64,000 bases of DNA, taken from the NCBI RefSeq assembly GCF_038024875.1, contig NZ_CP136136.1, positions 4,464,001 to 4,528,000 on the forward strand. The letters run 5' to 3'. How positions within the stretch are numbered: the first letter of the stretch is position 1; each line of letters starts with the position of its first letter. Source of the DNA: Gordonia rubripertincta (GTDB lineage: Bacteria; Actinomycetota; Actinomycetes; Mycobacteriales; Mycobacteriaceae). This document shows positions 43,468 to 52,477 of the stretch, piece by piece. The notes beneath the pieces were generated by a model, which saw only the letters and a list, made by a program, of their open reading frames with translations, had not been told where the DNA came from and did no database searches. A program made the translations under genes and the position numbers.

Positions 43468-44289
43468 CTACTGGGCAGCCGGTGCGTCGGTGGCTGCTTC
43501 GCCACCGGCCGGAGCGGCGGCCTGGGTCAGCAGTTCCTGCTCCCACTCGGCGAGCGGCTCGCCTGCGGCTGCTTCCGGCTTGGCGTCGCCACCGGCAGCG
43601 CCGGCGCGGGCCTGCAGGCCCTCGGCGACGGCTGAGGCCACGACGCGGGTCAGCAGAGCAGCCGAACGGATGGCGTCGTCGTTGCCCGGGATCGGGTAGT
43701 CGACGAGATCGGGGTCGCAGTTGGTGTCCAGGATCGCGATGACCGGGATGTTCAGCTTGCGAGCCTCACCGACGGCGATGTGCTCCTTGTTGGTGTCGAC
43801 GACCCACACGGCCGAGGGAACCTTGGCCATGTCGCGGATACCGCCGAGCGTGCGCTCGAGCTTGTTCTTCTCGCGGGTCAGCATCAAGATCTCCTTCTTG
43901 GTGCGACCCTCGAAGCCACCGGTCTGCTCCATGGTCTCCAGCTCCTTCATGCGCTGGAGACGCTTGTGCACGGTGTTGAAGTTGGTGAGCATGCCGCCGA
44001 GCCAACGCTGGTTCACGTAGGGCATACCGACGCGGGTGGCCTCAGCGGCGATGGACTCCTGAGCCTGCTTCTTGGTGCCGACGAACAGGATGGTGCCGCC
44101 GTGGGCGACGGTCTCCTTGACGAACTCGTAGGCCTTGTCGATGTAGGTCAGCGTCTGCTGCAGATCGATGATGTAGATGCCGTTGCGGTCGGTGAAGATG
44201 AATCGCTTCATCTTCGGGTTCCAACGGCGGGTCTGGTGCCCGAAGTGTGCGCCGCTGTCAAGCAGCTGCTTCATGGTCACGACAGCCAT
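43468..44289 (-). CDS. rpsB: 30S ribosomal protein S2
   Basis: A 273-residue S2. MKQLLDSGAHFGHQTRRWNP, RWLGGMLTNFNTV and the VIAILDTNCDPDLVDYPIPG segments are canonical. The C-terminal 45 residues are an Ala/Gly/Glu-rich tail, common in actinobacteria. AAAGGA lies 7 bases before ATG 44289. It is preceded by a leader of about 170 bases with a strong hairpin. Confidence 0.98.
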   Translation of the reverse strand: MAVVTMKQLLDSGAHFGHQTRRWNPKMKRFIFTDRNGIYIIDLQQTLTYIDKAYEFVKETVAHGGTILFVGTKKQAQESIAAEATRVGMPYVNQRWLGGMLTNFNTVHKRLQRMKELETMEQTGGFEGRTKKEILMLTREKNKLERTLGGIRDMAKVPSAVWVVDTNKEHIAVGEARKLNIPVIAILDTNCDPDLVDYPIPGNDDAIRSAALLTRVVASAVAEGLQARAGAAGGDAKPEAAAGEPLAEWEQELLTQAAAPAGGEAATDAPAAQ

Positions 44290-44315
44290 GAGATGTCCTT
44301 TTGTCGCAGTTGTCT

Positions 44316-44338
44316 GTCGACACCGGGTTGGTGTCGAC
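44316..44338 (-). other. Hairpin in the rpsB 5' leader
   Basis: A perfect 9-bp stem, GTCGACACC (44316-44324) with GGTGTCGAC (44330-44338), encloses a 5-base loop, 27 bases upstream of the rpsB start. It may be a regulatory structure of the S2 operon; no known Rfam class is claimed. Confidence 0.45.
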
Positions 44339-44463
44339 CCTGGCGCCTGCCGGGCGAAATGTCACCCGATTCCGGTCGAGGACCGGGTCCGGGACTGCAC
44401 ATTCGGCGTGTTGTCGCAGGCGCGCGAAGTCACCCCATCAACAACCGATGAGGTGCGGACGAG

Positions 44464-44493
44464 AGTTTACGCGCGTCGACCAGCGAAAACCAA
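44464..44493 (-). promoter_or_regulatory. Promoter of rpsB-tsf
   Basis: On the minus strand TTGGTT (44488-44493) and TAAACT (44464-44469) are separated by 18 bases. This predicts a start near 44457 and a leader of about 168 bases. Confidence 0.5.
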
Positions 44494-44518
44494 AACGCTC
44501 CGGGCCCCTGCCCGGGCG

Positions 44519-45079
44519 ATGGATCCGGATCGCGCTCCGGTGCGTCCAACAGGAGTGCAGACCTCGGGTTCCCGCATCGCATCGGCGGCGTCCATCTTGT
44601 TGGTCATCCTGTGCTCGACGCCGTCGCAGGGTACCGCCGCGCCGCGTCCCTACTCGACTCCGCTGTCGCCCCGCCCCACCGTCGTGACCGGCTTCGATGC
44701 ACCGGAGAAACGGTGGCAACCGGGTCACCGCGGCGTCGACTTCGCGGCCGTGGCCGGCGTCGCGGTCTCGGCCGCCGGCGCCGGTCGGGTGCGCTTCGCG
44801 GGCCGGGTCGCCGGCCGGCCGGTGGTCTCGGTGCAGCACCCGGACGGGCTGATCACCACCTACGAGCCCGTCGAGTCCACCGTCGACGAGGGTGACCACG
44901 TGTCCCGGGGCGAGCCGATCGGCACGCTCGTCGCCGGCCATCCGGGATGTCCGGTGCTGACATGTCTGCACTGGGGCGCTCGGCGCGGGGCTGGGCGCGA
45001 GGCCGAGTACCTCGATCCCCTGGGTCTGCTCGGAGCTGTGCGGGTGCGGCTCAAACCGCTGAACACCGGAGAACCCTGA
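44519..45079 (+). CDS. Secreted M23 (LytM-type) peptidase domain protein
   Basis: A 186-residue protein with a signal-anchor (IASAASILLVILCSTPSQG, about 24-42) and a C-terminal peptidase M23 fold. The HxxxD motif is GHRGVDFA. The usual HxH is represented by CLHWG, keeping only one His. That Cys form is, in my recollection, usual in the actinobacterial relatives (Rv2891-like), so activity may be retained or regulatory. Start is uncertain: ATG 44519 gives a plausible signal peptide but has no clear ribosome binding site. The stop abuts the xerC stop exactly in TGATCA. Confidence 0.83.
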   Translation: MDPDRAPVRPTGVQTSGSRIASAASILLVILCSTPSQGTAAPRPYSTPLSPRPTVVTGFDAPEKRWQPGHRGVDFAAVAGVAVSAAGAGRVRFAGRVAGRPVVSVQHPDGLITTYEPVESTVDEGDHVSRGEPIGTLVAGHPGCPVLTCLHWGARRGAGREAEYLDPLGLLGAVRVRLKPLNTGEP

Positions 45080-45964
45080 TCAGGCCCGGGGGTGCGCCTG
45101 ACGGTGCACCGCGCGGAGGCGTTCGACGCTCACATGGGTGTAGATCTGCGTCGTCGCCAGTGAGGAGTGTCCGAGCAGTTCCTGCACGACGCGTAGGTCT
45201 GCGCCGCCTTCGAGGAGATGTGTCGCGGCGCTGTGGCGGAGTCCGTGCGGCCCCATCGCCGGGCCACCGGCCGCCCGGACCGCCTCGGACACCACCGATC
45301 GTGCCATCCGCTGGTCGAGCCTTCCGCCGCGTGCGCCGAGGAGCAGCGCCGGCCCCGAAGCCTCGGTGGCCAGCGCCGGACGCCCGCGTCGCAGCCAGTC
45401 GTCGATCGCCTTGGCCGCGGGTTCGCCGTAGGGCACGGACCGTTCCTTGTCGCCCTTGCCGATGACGCGCAGGATTCGACGCCCCGTGTCGATGTCGTCG
45501 ATGTCGAGCCCGCACAGTTCGCCCACGCGAATCCCGCTGGCGTACAGCAACTCCAGGATCAACCGGTCCCGGAGTGCGATCGGGTCGCCGGGGTCGCGCT
45601 CCTGCGCGGTCGCTCCGATCGCGGCGTCGGCCTGTCCGGGTGCGAGGACGGCCGGCAGTGTGCGATGGGCTTTCGGCGCCTTGAGTCGCTGCGACGGGTC
45701 GCCGGCCATGATGCCCTCGCGAACCGCCCACGCGCAGAAGGTCTTCGCCGCGGACACCTGTCGCGCGATCGTCGTGCGGGCGGCGCCGCGTTGCGTCAAC
45801 TCGGCCAGCCAGGCCCGCAGGAGGGCGAGGTCGATGTCCGTCGCGGCCACCCCTCGGGCACCCGCGAACGACAGCAACGCCCGCGCACCACCGACGTAGG
45901 CGCGGATGGTGTGTTCACTTCGGCCCTTCTCCAGGCGCAGGTGATCGGCGAAGTCGTCGAGCAT
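45080..45964 (-). CDS. xerC: Tyrosine recombinase XerC
   Basis: A 294-residue site-specific recombinase that resolves chromosome dimers at dif with XerD. The N-terminal SAM-like domain (LRLEKGRSEHTIRAYVGG) is followed by the catalytic domain with ASGIRVGELCG, HGLRHSAATHLL (HxxR) and LGHSSLATTQIYTH (His and nucleophile Tyr). ATG 45964 matches the expected length; GTG 45976 is possible. Upstream frames of the same ORF cover the siderophore-interacting gene and are not coding. Confidence 0.94.
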   Translation of the reverse strand: MLDDFADHLRLEKGRSEHTIRAYVGGARALLSFAGARGVAATDIDLALLRAWLAELTQRGAARTTIARQVSAAKTFCAWAVREGIMAGDPSQRLKAPKAHRTLPAVLAPGQADAAIGATAQERDPGDPIALRDRLILELLYASGIRVGELCGLDIDDIDTGRRILRVIGKGDKERSVPYGEPAAKAIDDWLRRGRPALATEASGPALLLGARGGRLDQRMARSVVSEAVRAAGGPAMGPHGLRHSAATHLLEGGADLRVVQELLGHSSLATTQIYTHVSVERLRAVHRQAHPRA

Positions 45965-46046
45965 GCCCGTCAGCACAGCGCGCGACGGGAGCAGGTGCAA
46001 CCCCACACGCGGCGCCGTGGCCGGATCGATGCCTGGCGCGTGCCTA

Positions 46047-46910
46047 TCAGCCGGCCCGCGCGGCTTCCTCGGCGGCGCGCAGCTCGGCCTTCCAGGTCCG
46101 GAAGCCCTCCTCCGTGCGGCCGCGGCGCCAGTATCCGGAGATCGATGCGTTGGCCGGGCCGACCTTGCGTTCCTTGCGGATGTAGCTGCGCAGATTGTGC
46201 ATGACGGCCTGAGCTTCGCCGTGGATGAAGACATGCGGCTCGCCGTCGAGCCATTCCGCGTTGCGGACGGCCGCGATGAGAGGCGCGTTGTCACCGGCGA
46301 CCGAGTCGTCGACCTCGCCGGCCGGTCCGCCGCGGTGGACCCAGACGATCTCCGCACCCGGGGGCGCGATGAGGTCGAGCTCGTCCTCGGGGCCGGCGAC
46401 CTCGATGAACACCTTGGCGATCGCGTCGGCGGGGAGCGACTCGAGGGCTGCGGCCACGGCGGGCAGCCCGGCCTCGTCTGCGGCCAGGAGGTGCCACGGG
46501 GCATCCGACTTGGGCCGGTATCCGCTGCCCGGGCCGATGAACCGCACGGTCTCCCCCGGCTCCACCGATGCGGCCCACGGTCCGGCGACGCCCTCGTCAC
46601 CGTGGACGACGAAATCGACGAGGATCTCGCGGGCCTGCGGGTCGACGCGGCGAACGGTGTAGGTGCGCAGGACCGGCTGCTGCTCGGGCGGCAGCGTCGA
46701 CCGGACCTCGGAGAGGTCGAACGGCTCGGAGTAGGTCACGCCCTCCGGCGCGAAGATGAACTTCACGTACATGTCGGTGTCGGCGTCACCGGATGCACCG
46801 ACCGCCACCTGGAAGTCGTCGAACCCCTCGCCGCCGAGGTACAGACGGACGAAGTGCTGGCTGATCTGCTCACGACGGAGCACCGTCATCGTGTTCACGC
46901 GCTTGGCCAT
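46047..46910 (-). CDS. Siderophore-interacting protein (ViuB-like ferric-siderophore reductase)
   Basis: A 287-residue flavoprotein of the SIP family, which reduces ferric siderophores to release iron in the cytoplasm. An N-terminal FAD-binding barrel (RTYTVRRVDPQAREILVDFV) is followed by an NAD(P)H-binding domain and the C-terminal SGYWRRGRTEEGF, a SIP hallmark. ATG 46910 has AAGGAGG upstream. An IdeR/DtxR-like palindrome 35 bases further upstream predicts iron repression. It matches viuB (Rv2895c) in position. Confidence 0.92.
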   Translation of the reverse strand: MAKRVNTMTVLRREQISQHFVRLYLGGEGFDDFQVAVGASGDADTDMYVKFIFAPEGVTYSEPFDLSEVRSTLPPEQQPVLRTYTVRRVDPQAREILVDFVVHGDEGVAGPWAASVEPGETVRFIGPGSGYRPKSDAPWHLLAADEAGLPAVAAALESLPADAIAKVFIEVAGPEDELDLIAPPGAEIVWVHRGGPAGEVDDSVAGDNAPLIAAVRNAEWLDGEPHVFIHGEAQAVMHNLRSYIRKERKVGPANASISGYWRRGRTEEGFRTWKAELRAAEEAARAG

Positions 46911-46945
46911 GGAACCTCCTTGTCGCGTTCACCTTACGCCCACTA

Positions 46946-46961
46946 CTTAGGCGAACCTAAG
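46946..46961. promoter_or_regulatory. IdeR/DtxR-like iron box upstream of the siderophore-interacting protein
   Basis: CTTAGG-CGAA-CCTAAG is a perfect 6-bp inverted repeat. Its core TTAGGCGAACCTAA matches the right 14 bases of the iron-box consensus TTAGGTTAGGCTAACCTAA at 13 positions. It lies between the divergent SIP and TetR genes, close to the SIP promoter. Confidence 0.7.
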
Positions 46962-47090
46962 ACGCGGTGCCGGTTCGTCAGGGGAAGTCGCCGGCAGCCC
47001 TTGTAAGGTTTTCGCACGATCAAGCGATGTGATTCGAGAGTTCGCAATTCTTTAGATCAGACGTCGCGAGACCCGACCAGAGGCGATTCC

Positions 47091-47684
47091 ATGCCGGAGC
47101 AACCAGTGGAACCCCCATCCGTAGTGGAGAATGCTCCCGCCCGCAGCTCGCGTCTGGGCGCCGACGACTGGCTCGACGCCTCCGTGGAGGTCCTCCTCGA
47201 GGACGGCATCGAAGGTCTGAAGATCTCCCGCCTCAGCGCCCGGCTCGGGGTCACCAAAGGCAGTTTCTACTGGCATTTCACCGACATCGCGACGATGAAG
47301 TCCGAGCTCGCCGACCACTGTCGCAAGGGTCAGGCCGCCGCCGTGGCGCGGATGGTGGACCTCGAGGAACTCCCGCCGATCGAGCGCATCGAGGGCATGG
47401 CACAGCTCGTGTCCGATCCGCGCAGGTGGCGGATGGAGGCCGCGATGCGCCGGTGGGCCGAGACCGACGGATCGATCGCCGACTCGATCTCCGAACTCGA
47501 CGGGCAGATCTTCCAGATGTCCCATCAGGCGATGCGCGAACTCGGCTTCGACGAACCCGAAGCGCATGCCCGCGCGACCACGCTGCTCTATGCGGGTATC
47601 GGCTTCGTCCACGCGCACGGACGGCTCGGCGAGGCGACGGCCGACGACCTGCGCATCTTCCTCGACATCCTGACGCGGAAGTGA
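47091..47684 (+). CDS. TetR-family transcriptional regulator
   Basis: A 197-residue regulator. A helix-turn-helix occupies about 25-70 (LDASVEVLLEDGIEGLKISR, LGVTKGSFYWHFTD). The C-terminal ligand domain is Trp/Met-rich and not assignable. The start has AGAGG eight bases upstream. It is divergent from the SIP gene across 180 bases and might share or control that promoter; no TetR operator is clear. Its stop is one base from the dprA stop. Confidence 0.88.
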   Translation: MPEQPVEPPSVVENAPARSSRLGADDWLDASVEVLLEDGIEGLKISRLSARLGVTKGSFYWHFTDIATMKSELADHCRKGQAAAVARMVDLEELPPIERIEGMAQLVSDPRRWRMEAAMRRWAETDGSIADSISELDGQIFQMSHQAMRELGFDEPEAHARATTLLYAGIGFVHAHGRLGEATADDLRIFLDILTRK

Positions 47685-47685
47685 G

Positions 47686-48822
47686 TCATCCGGCGGCCAG
47701 CCGCCACTGACCGCCGACGTTCTCCACCAGCCCCTCGACGTCGAGCCGTGCCAGTGCCGCCCGTACAGCCGGCAGCTCGAGTCCTGCCGCGAAGGCGATC
47801 TCCTCGATCCCGACACCACCCCGACCCGGGATCGCGTCGTGCACCCGCAACTGTTCGGCGCTGAGACCGTCGGTCGGTCTCACCCGTCCCCGGCCGATGT
47901 CTCCCCCGCCGTCGGGCCGGAGGAGGTTCACCGCCGACGCGACGTCGGAGACCAGCACCGCCAGGCCGTCGGCGATCATCCGATGACATCCAACCGAGGT
48001 CGCCGACGTCACCGGCCCGGGCACCGCACCGAGTGGCCGACCGAGTTTCCGGGCCCAGGCGGCGGTGTTCGCCGCGCCCGAACGTCTCCCTGCCTCCACG
48101 ACGACGGTCGCCCCCGACAGTGACGCGACCAGCCGGTTGCGGGTGAGGAAGCGATGTTTGGCGGCCGTCGTGCCTGGCGGGTACTCGCTGATGATCGCGC
48201 CGGTTCGGGCGATCTCCGCGAGCAGCGCGGAATGTGCCGCCGGATAGTCGCGGTCGATGCCGCAGGCCATCACGGCCGCAGTCACCCCGCCGGCCGCAAC
48301 GACGGCGCGATGTGCGACCCCATCGATCCCGAAGGCGCCGCCGGAGATCACCGCGAAGCCCTCACCCGAGAGTCCCGATGCCAGCGTTTGCGTGACGTGT
48401 GCGCCGTACGGGGACGCTGCACGCGAGCCGATGAGCGCGACCGAGGCGGTGGCGAGATCGTCGAGTCGGGCGGGGCCACGCACCCAGAGGGCCAGCGGTT
48501 CCCCACCGCGTGCGGCGGTGTCGGCTTGGCCGAGGGCGAGGAGGGACCAGGCCGGCCACTCGGGGTCGGATCTGGTGACCAGCCGTGCACCGATCGCGGC
48601 GGCCGCGTCGAGATCCTCGGTCGCACTGTGCGATTCGTATCGCGCCGCCGTCGCGGCCAGGACCGGCTCGTGGCCATCCGGGACAGCGCGGTTGCGGATC
48701 GCCGATGCGGCGTCCACCGGACCGACCTGATCCACCAGGGCGATCACGTCCGCGCACGGCGGTTCGGCCACGCGCGCCAGGTACGCCCACGCCGTCATCT
48801 CCGCCGGATACTTGTCACTCAC
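47686..48822 (-). CDS. dprA: DNA-processing protein DprA
   Basis: A 378-residue protein that in other bacteria loads RecA on incoming single-stranded DNA. A Rossmann-like DprA core (VALIGSRAASPYGAHV, FAVISGGAFGIDGVAHR, SEYPPGTTAAKHRFLTRNR) is complete. A winged-helix domain ends the protein (LSAEQLRVHDAIPGRGG). GTG 48822 overlaps the comM stop, so the two are co-translated. Natural competence is not implied by this gene alone. Confidence 0.93.
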   Translation of the reverse strand: MSDKYPAEMTAWAYLARVAEPPCADVIALVDQVGPVDAASAIRNRAVPDGHEPVLAATAARYESHSATEDLDAAAAIGARLVTRSDPEWPAWSLLALGQADTAARGGEPLALWVRGPARLDDLATASVALIGSRAASPYGAHVTQTLASGLSGEGFAVISGGAFGIDGVAHRAVVAAGGVTAAVMACGIDRDYPAAHSALLAEIARTGAIISEYPPGTTAAKHRFLTRNRLVASLSGATVVVEAGRRSGAANTAAWARKLGRPLGAVPGPVTSATSVGCHRMIADGLAVLVSDVASAVNLLRPDGGGDIGRGRVRPTDGLSAEQLRVHDAIPGRGGVGIEEIAFAAGLELPAVRAALARLDVEGLVENVGGQWRLAAG

Positions 48823-50327
48823 CAGGTTGCTCCTCGGTCTCGATACAGAAGTGCTTGTGCGACATCGTCTTCGACGGGTCGGTCGGTGCCGCGTAGATCA
48901 CTGAGGGTCCAGGCCAGTCGCAACGCACGGTCGGCGCCGCGGGCCGTCACGCGCCCGTCGCGGAGGAACAGTTCGATGGGCCGCAGGACGTCGGGCGGCA
49001 GCCGGAACTTCTGGCGTAGAGCGGCGCCCGGGACCTCGGCGTTGGTTCGCCAGCCGAATTCGGACCATCGCTCGACCGCAGCCGCACGCGCCGCGGTGAC
49101 CCGGGCACGGACCTCGGCGCTCGACTCTCCCGTCCCGCTCATCAGCGCGGCGTTGCCCGGTGGATCCATGCGGACGCGGATGTCGACACGGTCCAGCAGT
49201 GGCCCCGACAGCTTGCCGAGGTACCGACGTCGCACGACGGCGGTGCATACGCAGTCGACATCGTGCGCGGGTGCGCACGGGCACGGATTCGCGGCGAGGA
49301 TGAGCTGGAACCGCGCCGGGTACGACGCGACGCCGTCCCGCCGTGGCACGCGCACCTCGCCGTCTTCCAGTGGTTCCCGCAGAGATTCGAGGACTTTCGC
49401 GCTCATCTCGGCGCATTCGTCGAGGAACAAGACGCCCCGGTGCGCCTTGGAGACCGCACCCGGCCGCGCGAAGCCGGTACCGCCGCCGAGCAGCGCCGTC
49501 GTCGACGAACTGTGGTGCGGCGCGACGAACGGCGGCTCGGTGATCAGCGGGCGTCCCGGTGACAGCTCCCCCACGAGCGAGTGGATGGCCGTCACCTCGA
49601 GCGAGTCCTCGATACCGAGCGGTGGCAGGATGCCGGGCAGTCGTCGGGCCAGCATCGTCTTGCCGATGCCCGGCGACCCGGTCATGAGAACATGATGTGC
49701 TCCGGCCGCGGCGATCTCGAGTGCGTGCCGCGCCTCGTGCTGGCCCACCACGTCGGCCATGTCCGGGATCGGCGGAGGCTTCGTGGGCGCTGTCCGATGG
49801 AAGTTGTCGAGTACGAGGTCACCCGCGAGCCAGGCCGCCACCTCCTTGAGACTCGACGCTCCCCCGACGTCCACCCCCTCGACCAGCGCGGCCTCGGCCA
49901 CCGTCTCGATCGGTACCACCGCACGCCGATATCCCGCCTGCCGCGCGGCGATCACCGCCGGCAGTACCCCTCGGATCGGCCGGACGTTCCCGTCGAGTCC
50001 GAGTTCGCCGAGGAAGATCGTCGACGTCAGCTTCTCCGACGACACCTGTTCTGTCGCAGCCAGAACCGCGATCGCCATGGCCACGTCGAAACCCGAACCG
50101 ACCTTCGGCATGTCCGCCGGCGACAACGCCACCGTCACCTTCAGGTCGGGGAACTTGAACCCCGAGTTCTTGACCGCTGCCCGCACCCGATCGCGCGCCT
50201 CGCGCACCGACGGATCGGGGTTACCGGTCACCGCGAAGCCGGGCAGCCCCGACCCGACGCTCGCCTGCACGTCGACCACCCGCGCGGCAAAGGCATTGAG
50301 CCCCACCGACTGTGTTTGCCCCAACAT
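48819..50327 (-). CDS. comM: YifB/ComM family Mg-chelatase-like AAA+ ATPase
   Basis: A 502-residue protein. The N-terminal Lon-like substrate domain (FAVTGNPDPSVREARDRV) is followed by an AAA+ ATPase with Walker A GSPGIGKTMLARRLPG near 215. A Mg-chelatase C-terminal domain comes next, with a Cys-rich insertion CPCAPAHDVDCVC. ComM is a hexameric helicase for branch migration during transformation in other bacteria. Paired with dprA by a four-base overlap, as in Rv2896c-Rv2897c. Confidence 0.92.
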   Translation of the reverse strand: MLGQTQSVGLNAFAARVVDVQASVGSGLPGFAVTGNPDPSVREARDRVRAAVKNSGFKFPDLKVTVALSPADMPKVGSGFDVAMAIAVLAATEQVSSEKLTSTIFLGELGLDGNVRPIRGVLPAVIAARQAGYRRAVVPIETVAEAALVEGVDVGGASSLKEVAAWLAGDLVLDNFHRTAPTKPPPIPDMADVVGQHEARHALEIAAAGAHHVLMTGSPGIGKTMLARRLPGILPPLGIEDSLEVTAIHSLVGELSPGRPLITEPPFVAPHHSSSTTALLGGGTGFARPGAVSKAHRGVLFLDECAEMSAKVLESLREPLEDGEVRVPRRDGVASYPARFQLILAANPCPCAPAHDVDCVCTAVVRRRYLGKLSGPLLDRVDIRVRMDPPGNAALMSGTGESSAEVRARVTAARAAAVERWSEFGWRTNAEVPGAALRQKFRLPPDVLRPIELFLRDGRVTARGADRALRLAWTLSDLRGTDRPVEDDVAQALLYRDRGATW

Positions 50328-50423
50328 GCGACTCAGTCTCTGCGGAAACTGCCGGCGCGAACGGCGCCGCGGCTCCCCGCCGAACTATATGTGGATCGGT
50401 ACGGAGTTATCCACCGCCTCGGA

Positions 50424-50579
50424 CTACGGCACCGGATCGTCGATGAAGACCTTGAGCGTGCGACCGTCGTCCTGATAGCTCAGTTCGATCGAGACGTCAT
50501 GTCTGGTGTAGACGCGACCGCGACCACCGGTCGTGTGATCGATGACCTCGAAGCGCGTGACTTTCTCGTACTCGGACAT
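50424..50579 (-). CDS. Small hypothetical protein, 51 residues
   Basis: The frame reads MSEYEKVTRFEVIDHTTGGR at its start and ends LKVFIDDPVP, with a balanced, non-shadow composition (acidic, few Arg runs) and an in-frame ATG and TAG. I do not recognise a domain; similar short beta-rich proteins are common in mycolic actinobacteria. No strong ribosome binding site is seen. It lies between comM and the HNH gene; no other frame in this stretch looks coding. Confidence 0.65.
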   Translation of the reverse strand: MSEYEKVTRFEVIDHTTGGRGRVYTRHDVSIELSYQDDGRTLKVFIDDPVP

Positions 50580-50777
50580 TCGAGAATAATCTTGCATCGG
50601 TGCGTACTGAGTCGAGTGAATTTCTTCAACGAAGTCGGCGAATAGTGCTGCTGCACAACTATGTAACGAGACAAAACCTGTGGATGGAAATCCGATCTTG
50701 TCGGTGGCGGGGTCTACATTGGTTTCAGCAGGTTAGCCAGCCGTTCGGGCCGGCACCGCAACACCACTGGGGGCAGG

Positions 50778-52463
50778 GTGTCGGGGAAGCAGAACGATCC
50801 AACAGGCGGGTCTCTCGCCGGGATCGATCCTGCCCACCCCTACGACGCCGACATGTACTCCCTTATGGACGAACTCAAAGCGTCACAGCGCCGCGAATCC
50901 CACGAACACTGGACCCGCTATCAGACGGTGCACGCGATCGCGGAACGCTGCATGAGCACCCGCAACACCTTCGGCGGCGGGATCGTTGTCACCGGTGAGG
51001 CCGACTGCGTCCAGCGGGTGTCGCGCCAGTTGTCTTTGACACGGCGCCAAGCCGAGATCCTCATCGACGAAACCATCACCCTGCACGAGAACCTGCCCGA
51101 GGTACTGGACACCCTGCGCGATGGCATCACCACCCGGTGGCAACTTCAAGTCATCCTGTCCCGCACCGCACTCGTACCGGCAGACTCGTCGATCACTCCC
51201 ACCCTCGACGCCGACATCGCCGCCACCCTCCGCAACAAGAAAGGCTCGTGGACACGAGCCCGCCTGCGCGACATGGTCGACCGCCTCGTCTTCCGTCACG
51301 ACCCAGACCTGGTCCGCGAACGCCGCAAAGAAGCGCTCGACAACCGAGGGATGTATACCCACACCCTCGACGACGGCACCGCCGAGATCACCGGCGTGAT
51401 GGCCGCGGAGAACGTGCGTATCGCCGCCAAGGCCGTTCGCGTACTGGCAGATTCGGTCTGCAAGCACGACGGTCGCACCGTCGGACAACGCAACTCCGAC
51501 GCGATGTTCGCCCTCCTGACCGGCATCCTGTTCGAATGCTGCTGCGATCGTCACGACTGCACAGCCGAGATACCCGAACCCGGGGCGGCCGTCGCGGCGG
51601 TACGCAGCGAGATCATCATCCACGTCGTCACCGATGCCGCGACACTGAACGGCGCACCCGGGATCGCCTGGATCGACGCCCACGGCGTCATCTCCGACGA
51701 GCACGTCCGCGACCTCGCCAACCGACCCGACGCCACCATCAAACCCGTGACTCCGGCCCGCACGGCATCCATACGAGTTGCGGCCGAAACACCCTCGCCG
51801 CCAATCGACCACGATGAGCGTGACGCACAAACCCGCGAAGCCAGACGCCCGCAACCCACGGCCACTCCGATCGAGAAGCCGACCGCTCCGAACGTTGCCG
51901 AAGCACCGTCATCGGATGCGATAGTCGTCTATCCCGGCTCCCAGCCATCCCACCCGTACCGCCCGACCACCGCGTGCGCCGACTTCGTCCGCATCCGCGA
52001 CGGCTACTGCACCGAACCGGGTTGCGAGCGGTCGTCCTTCGACTGCGACCTCGACCACGTCGCCGAGTTCGACCATCAACGCCCCACCCGCGGTGGACTC
52101 ACCTCGAGTGAGAACCTCAATCCCAAATGCCGCTTCGGACATCTACACAAAACCTTCGGTGACTGGATCGACGTCCAGTACCGCGACGACGAGGGCCGTC
52201 TGGTCACCGAGTACGTCACCCCGGAGGGCTACCGCATTCGCGGCGACGCCGAAACCCTCGAAGACCTCTTCCCCAACCTGCACCGCATTCGCTTCGAACA
52301 ACCCGCCCAAGCCCCACCCACACCACGGGTCATCACCGGTGACGACAACCCGTTGCCGACCAACCGAACCGCCGCGAAACACGCCCGGCGGCGAGCCGAA
52401 CGCGCCCGCAACCGACGAGAACGCGAACGCCGCGAGCAGATCGACGGACCGGCGCCGTTCTGA
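50778..52463 (+). CDS. DUF222 / HNH endonuclease-domain protein (13E12 family)
   Basis: A 561-residue protein with an N-terminal DUF222 helical region (about 25-330), a Pro/Ala-rich linker and an HNH nuclease motif. CTEPGC and CDLDHVAEF supply the first His and zinc Cys, ENLNPKCRFGHLHK supplies the Asn, Cys and last His. The very basic C-terminus (RRRAERARNRRERERR) would bind DNA. This is the 13E12 repeat family, found in many copies in mycobacteria and Gordonia and often on mobile segments. The true role is unknown. GTG 50778 begins the conserved region; a TACATT -10-like element is at 50715. Lies inside the accessory insert between comM and yraN. Confidence 0.88.
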   Translation: MSGKQNDPTGGSLAGIDPAHPYDADMYSLMDELKASQRRESHEHWTRYQTVHAIAERCMSTRNTFGGGIVVTGEADCVQRVSRQLSLTRRQAEILIDETITLHENLPEVLDTLRDGITTRWQLQVILSRTALVPADSSITPTLDADIAATLRNKKGSWTRARLRDMVDRLVFRHDPDLVRERRKEALDNRGMYTHTLDDGTAEITGVMAAENVRIAAKAVRVLADSVCKHDGRTVGQRNSDAMFALLTGILFECCCDRHDCTAEIPEPGAAVAAVRSEIIIHVVTDAATLNGAPGIAWIDAHGVISDEHVRDLANRPDATIKPVTPARTASIRVAAETPSPPIDHDERDAQTREARRPQPTATPIEKPTAPNVAEAPSSDAIVVYPGSQPSHPYRPTTACADFVRIRDGYCTEPGCERSSFDCDLDHVAEFDHQRPTRGGLTSSENLNPKCRFGHLHKTFGDWIDVQYRDDEGRLVTEYVTPEGYRIRGDAETLEDLFPNLHRIRFEQPAQAPPTPRVITGDDNPLPTNRTAAKHARRRAERARNRRERERREQIDGPAPF

Positions 52464-52477
52464 TCGATCGCCGTCGC

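Noticed and set aside
44177..44518. N-terminal extension of the M23 peptidase frame
   Set aside because: It runs antisense through rpsB and its leader, and would place residues before the signal peptide.
45965..46600. N-terminal extension of the xerC frame
   Set aside because: It overlaps the siderophore-interacting gene on the same strand and has Arg/Pro/Ser-rich shadow composition.
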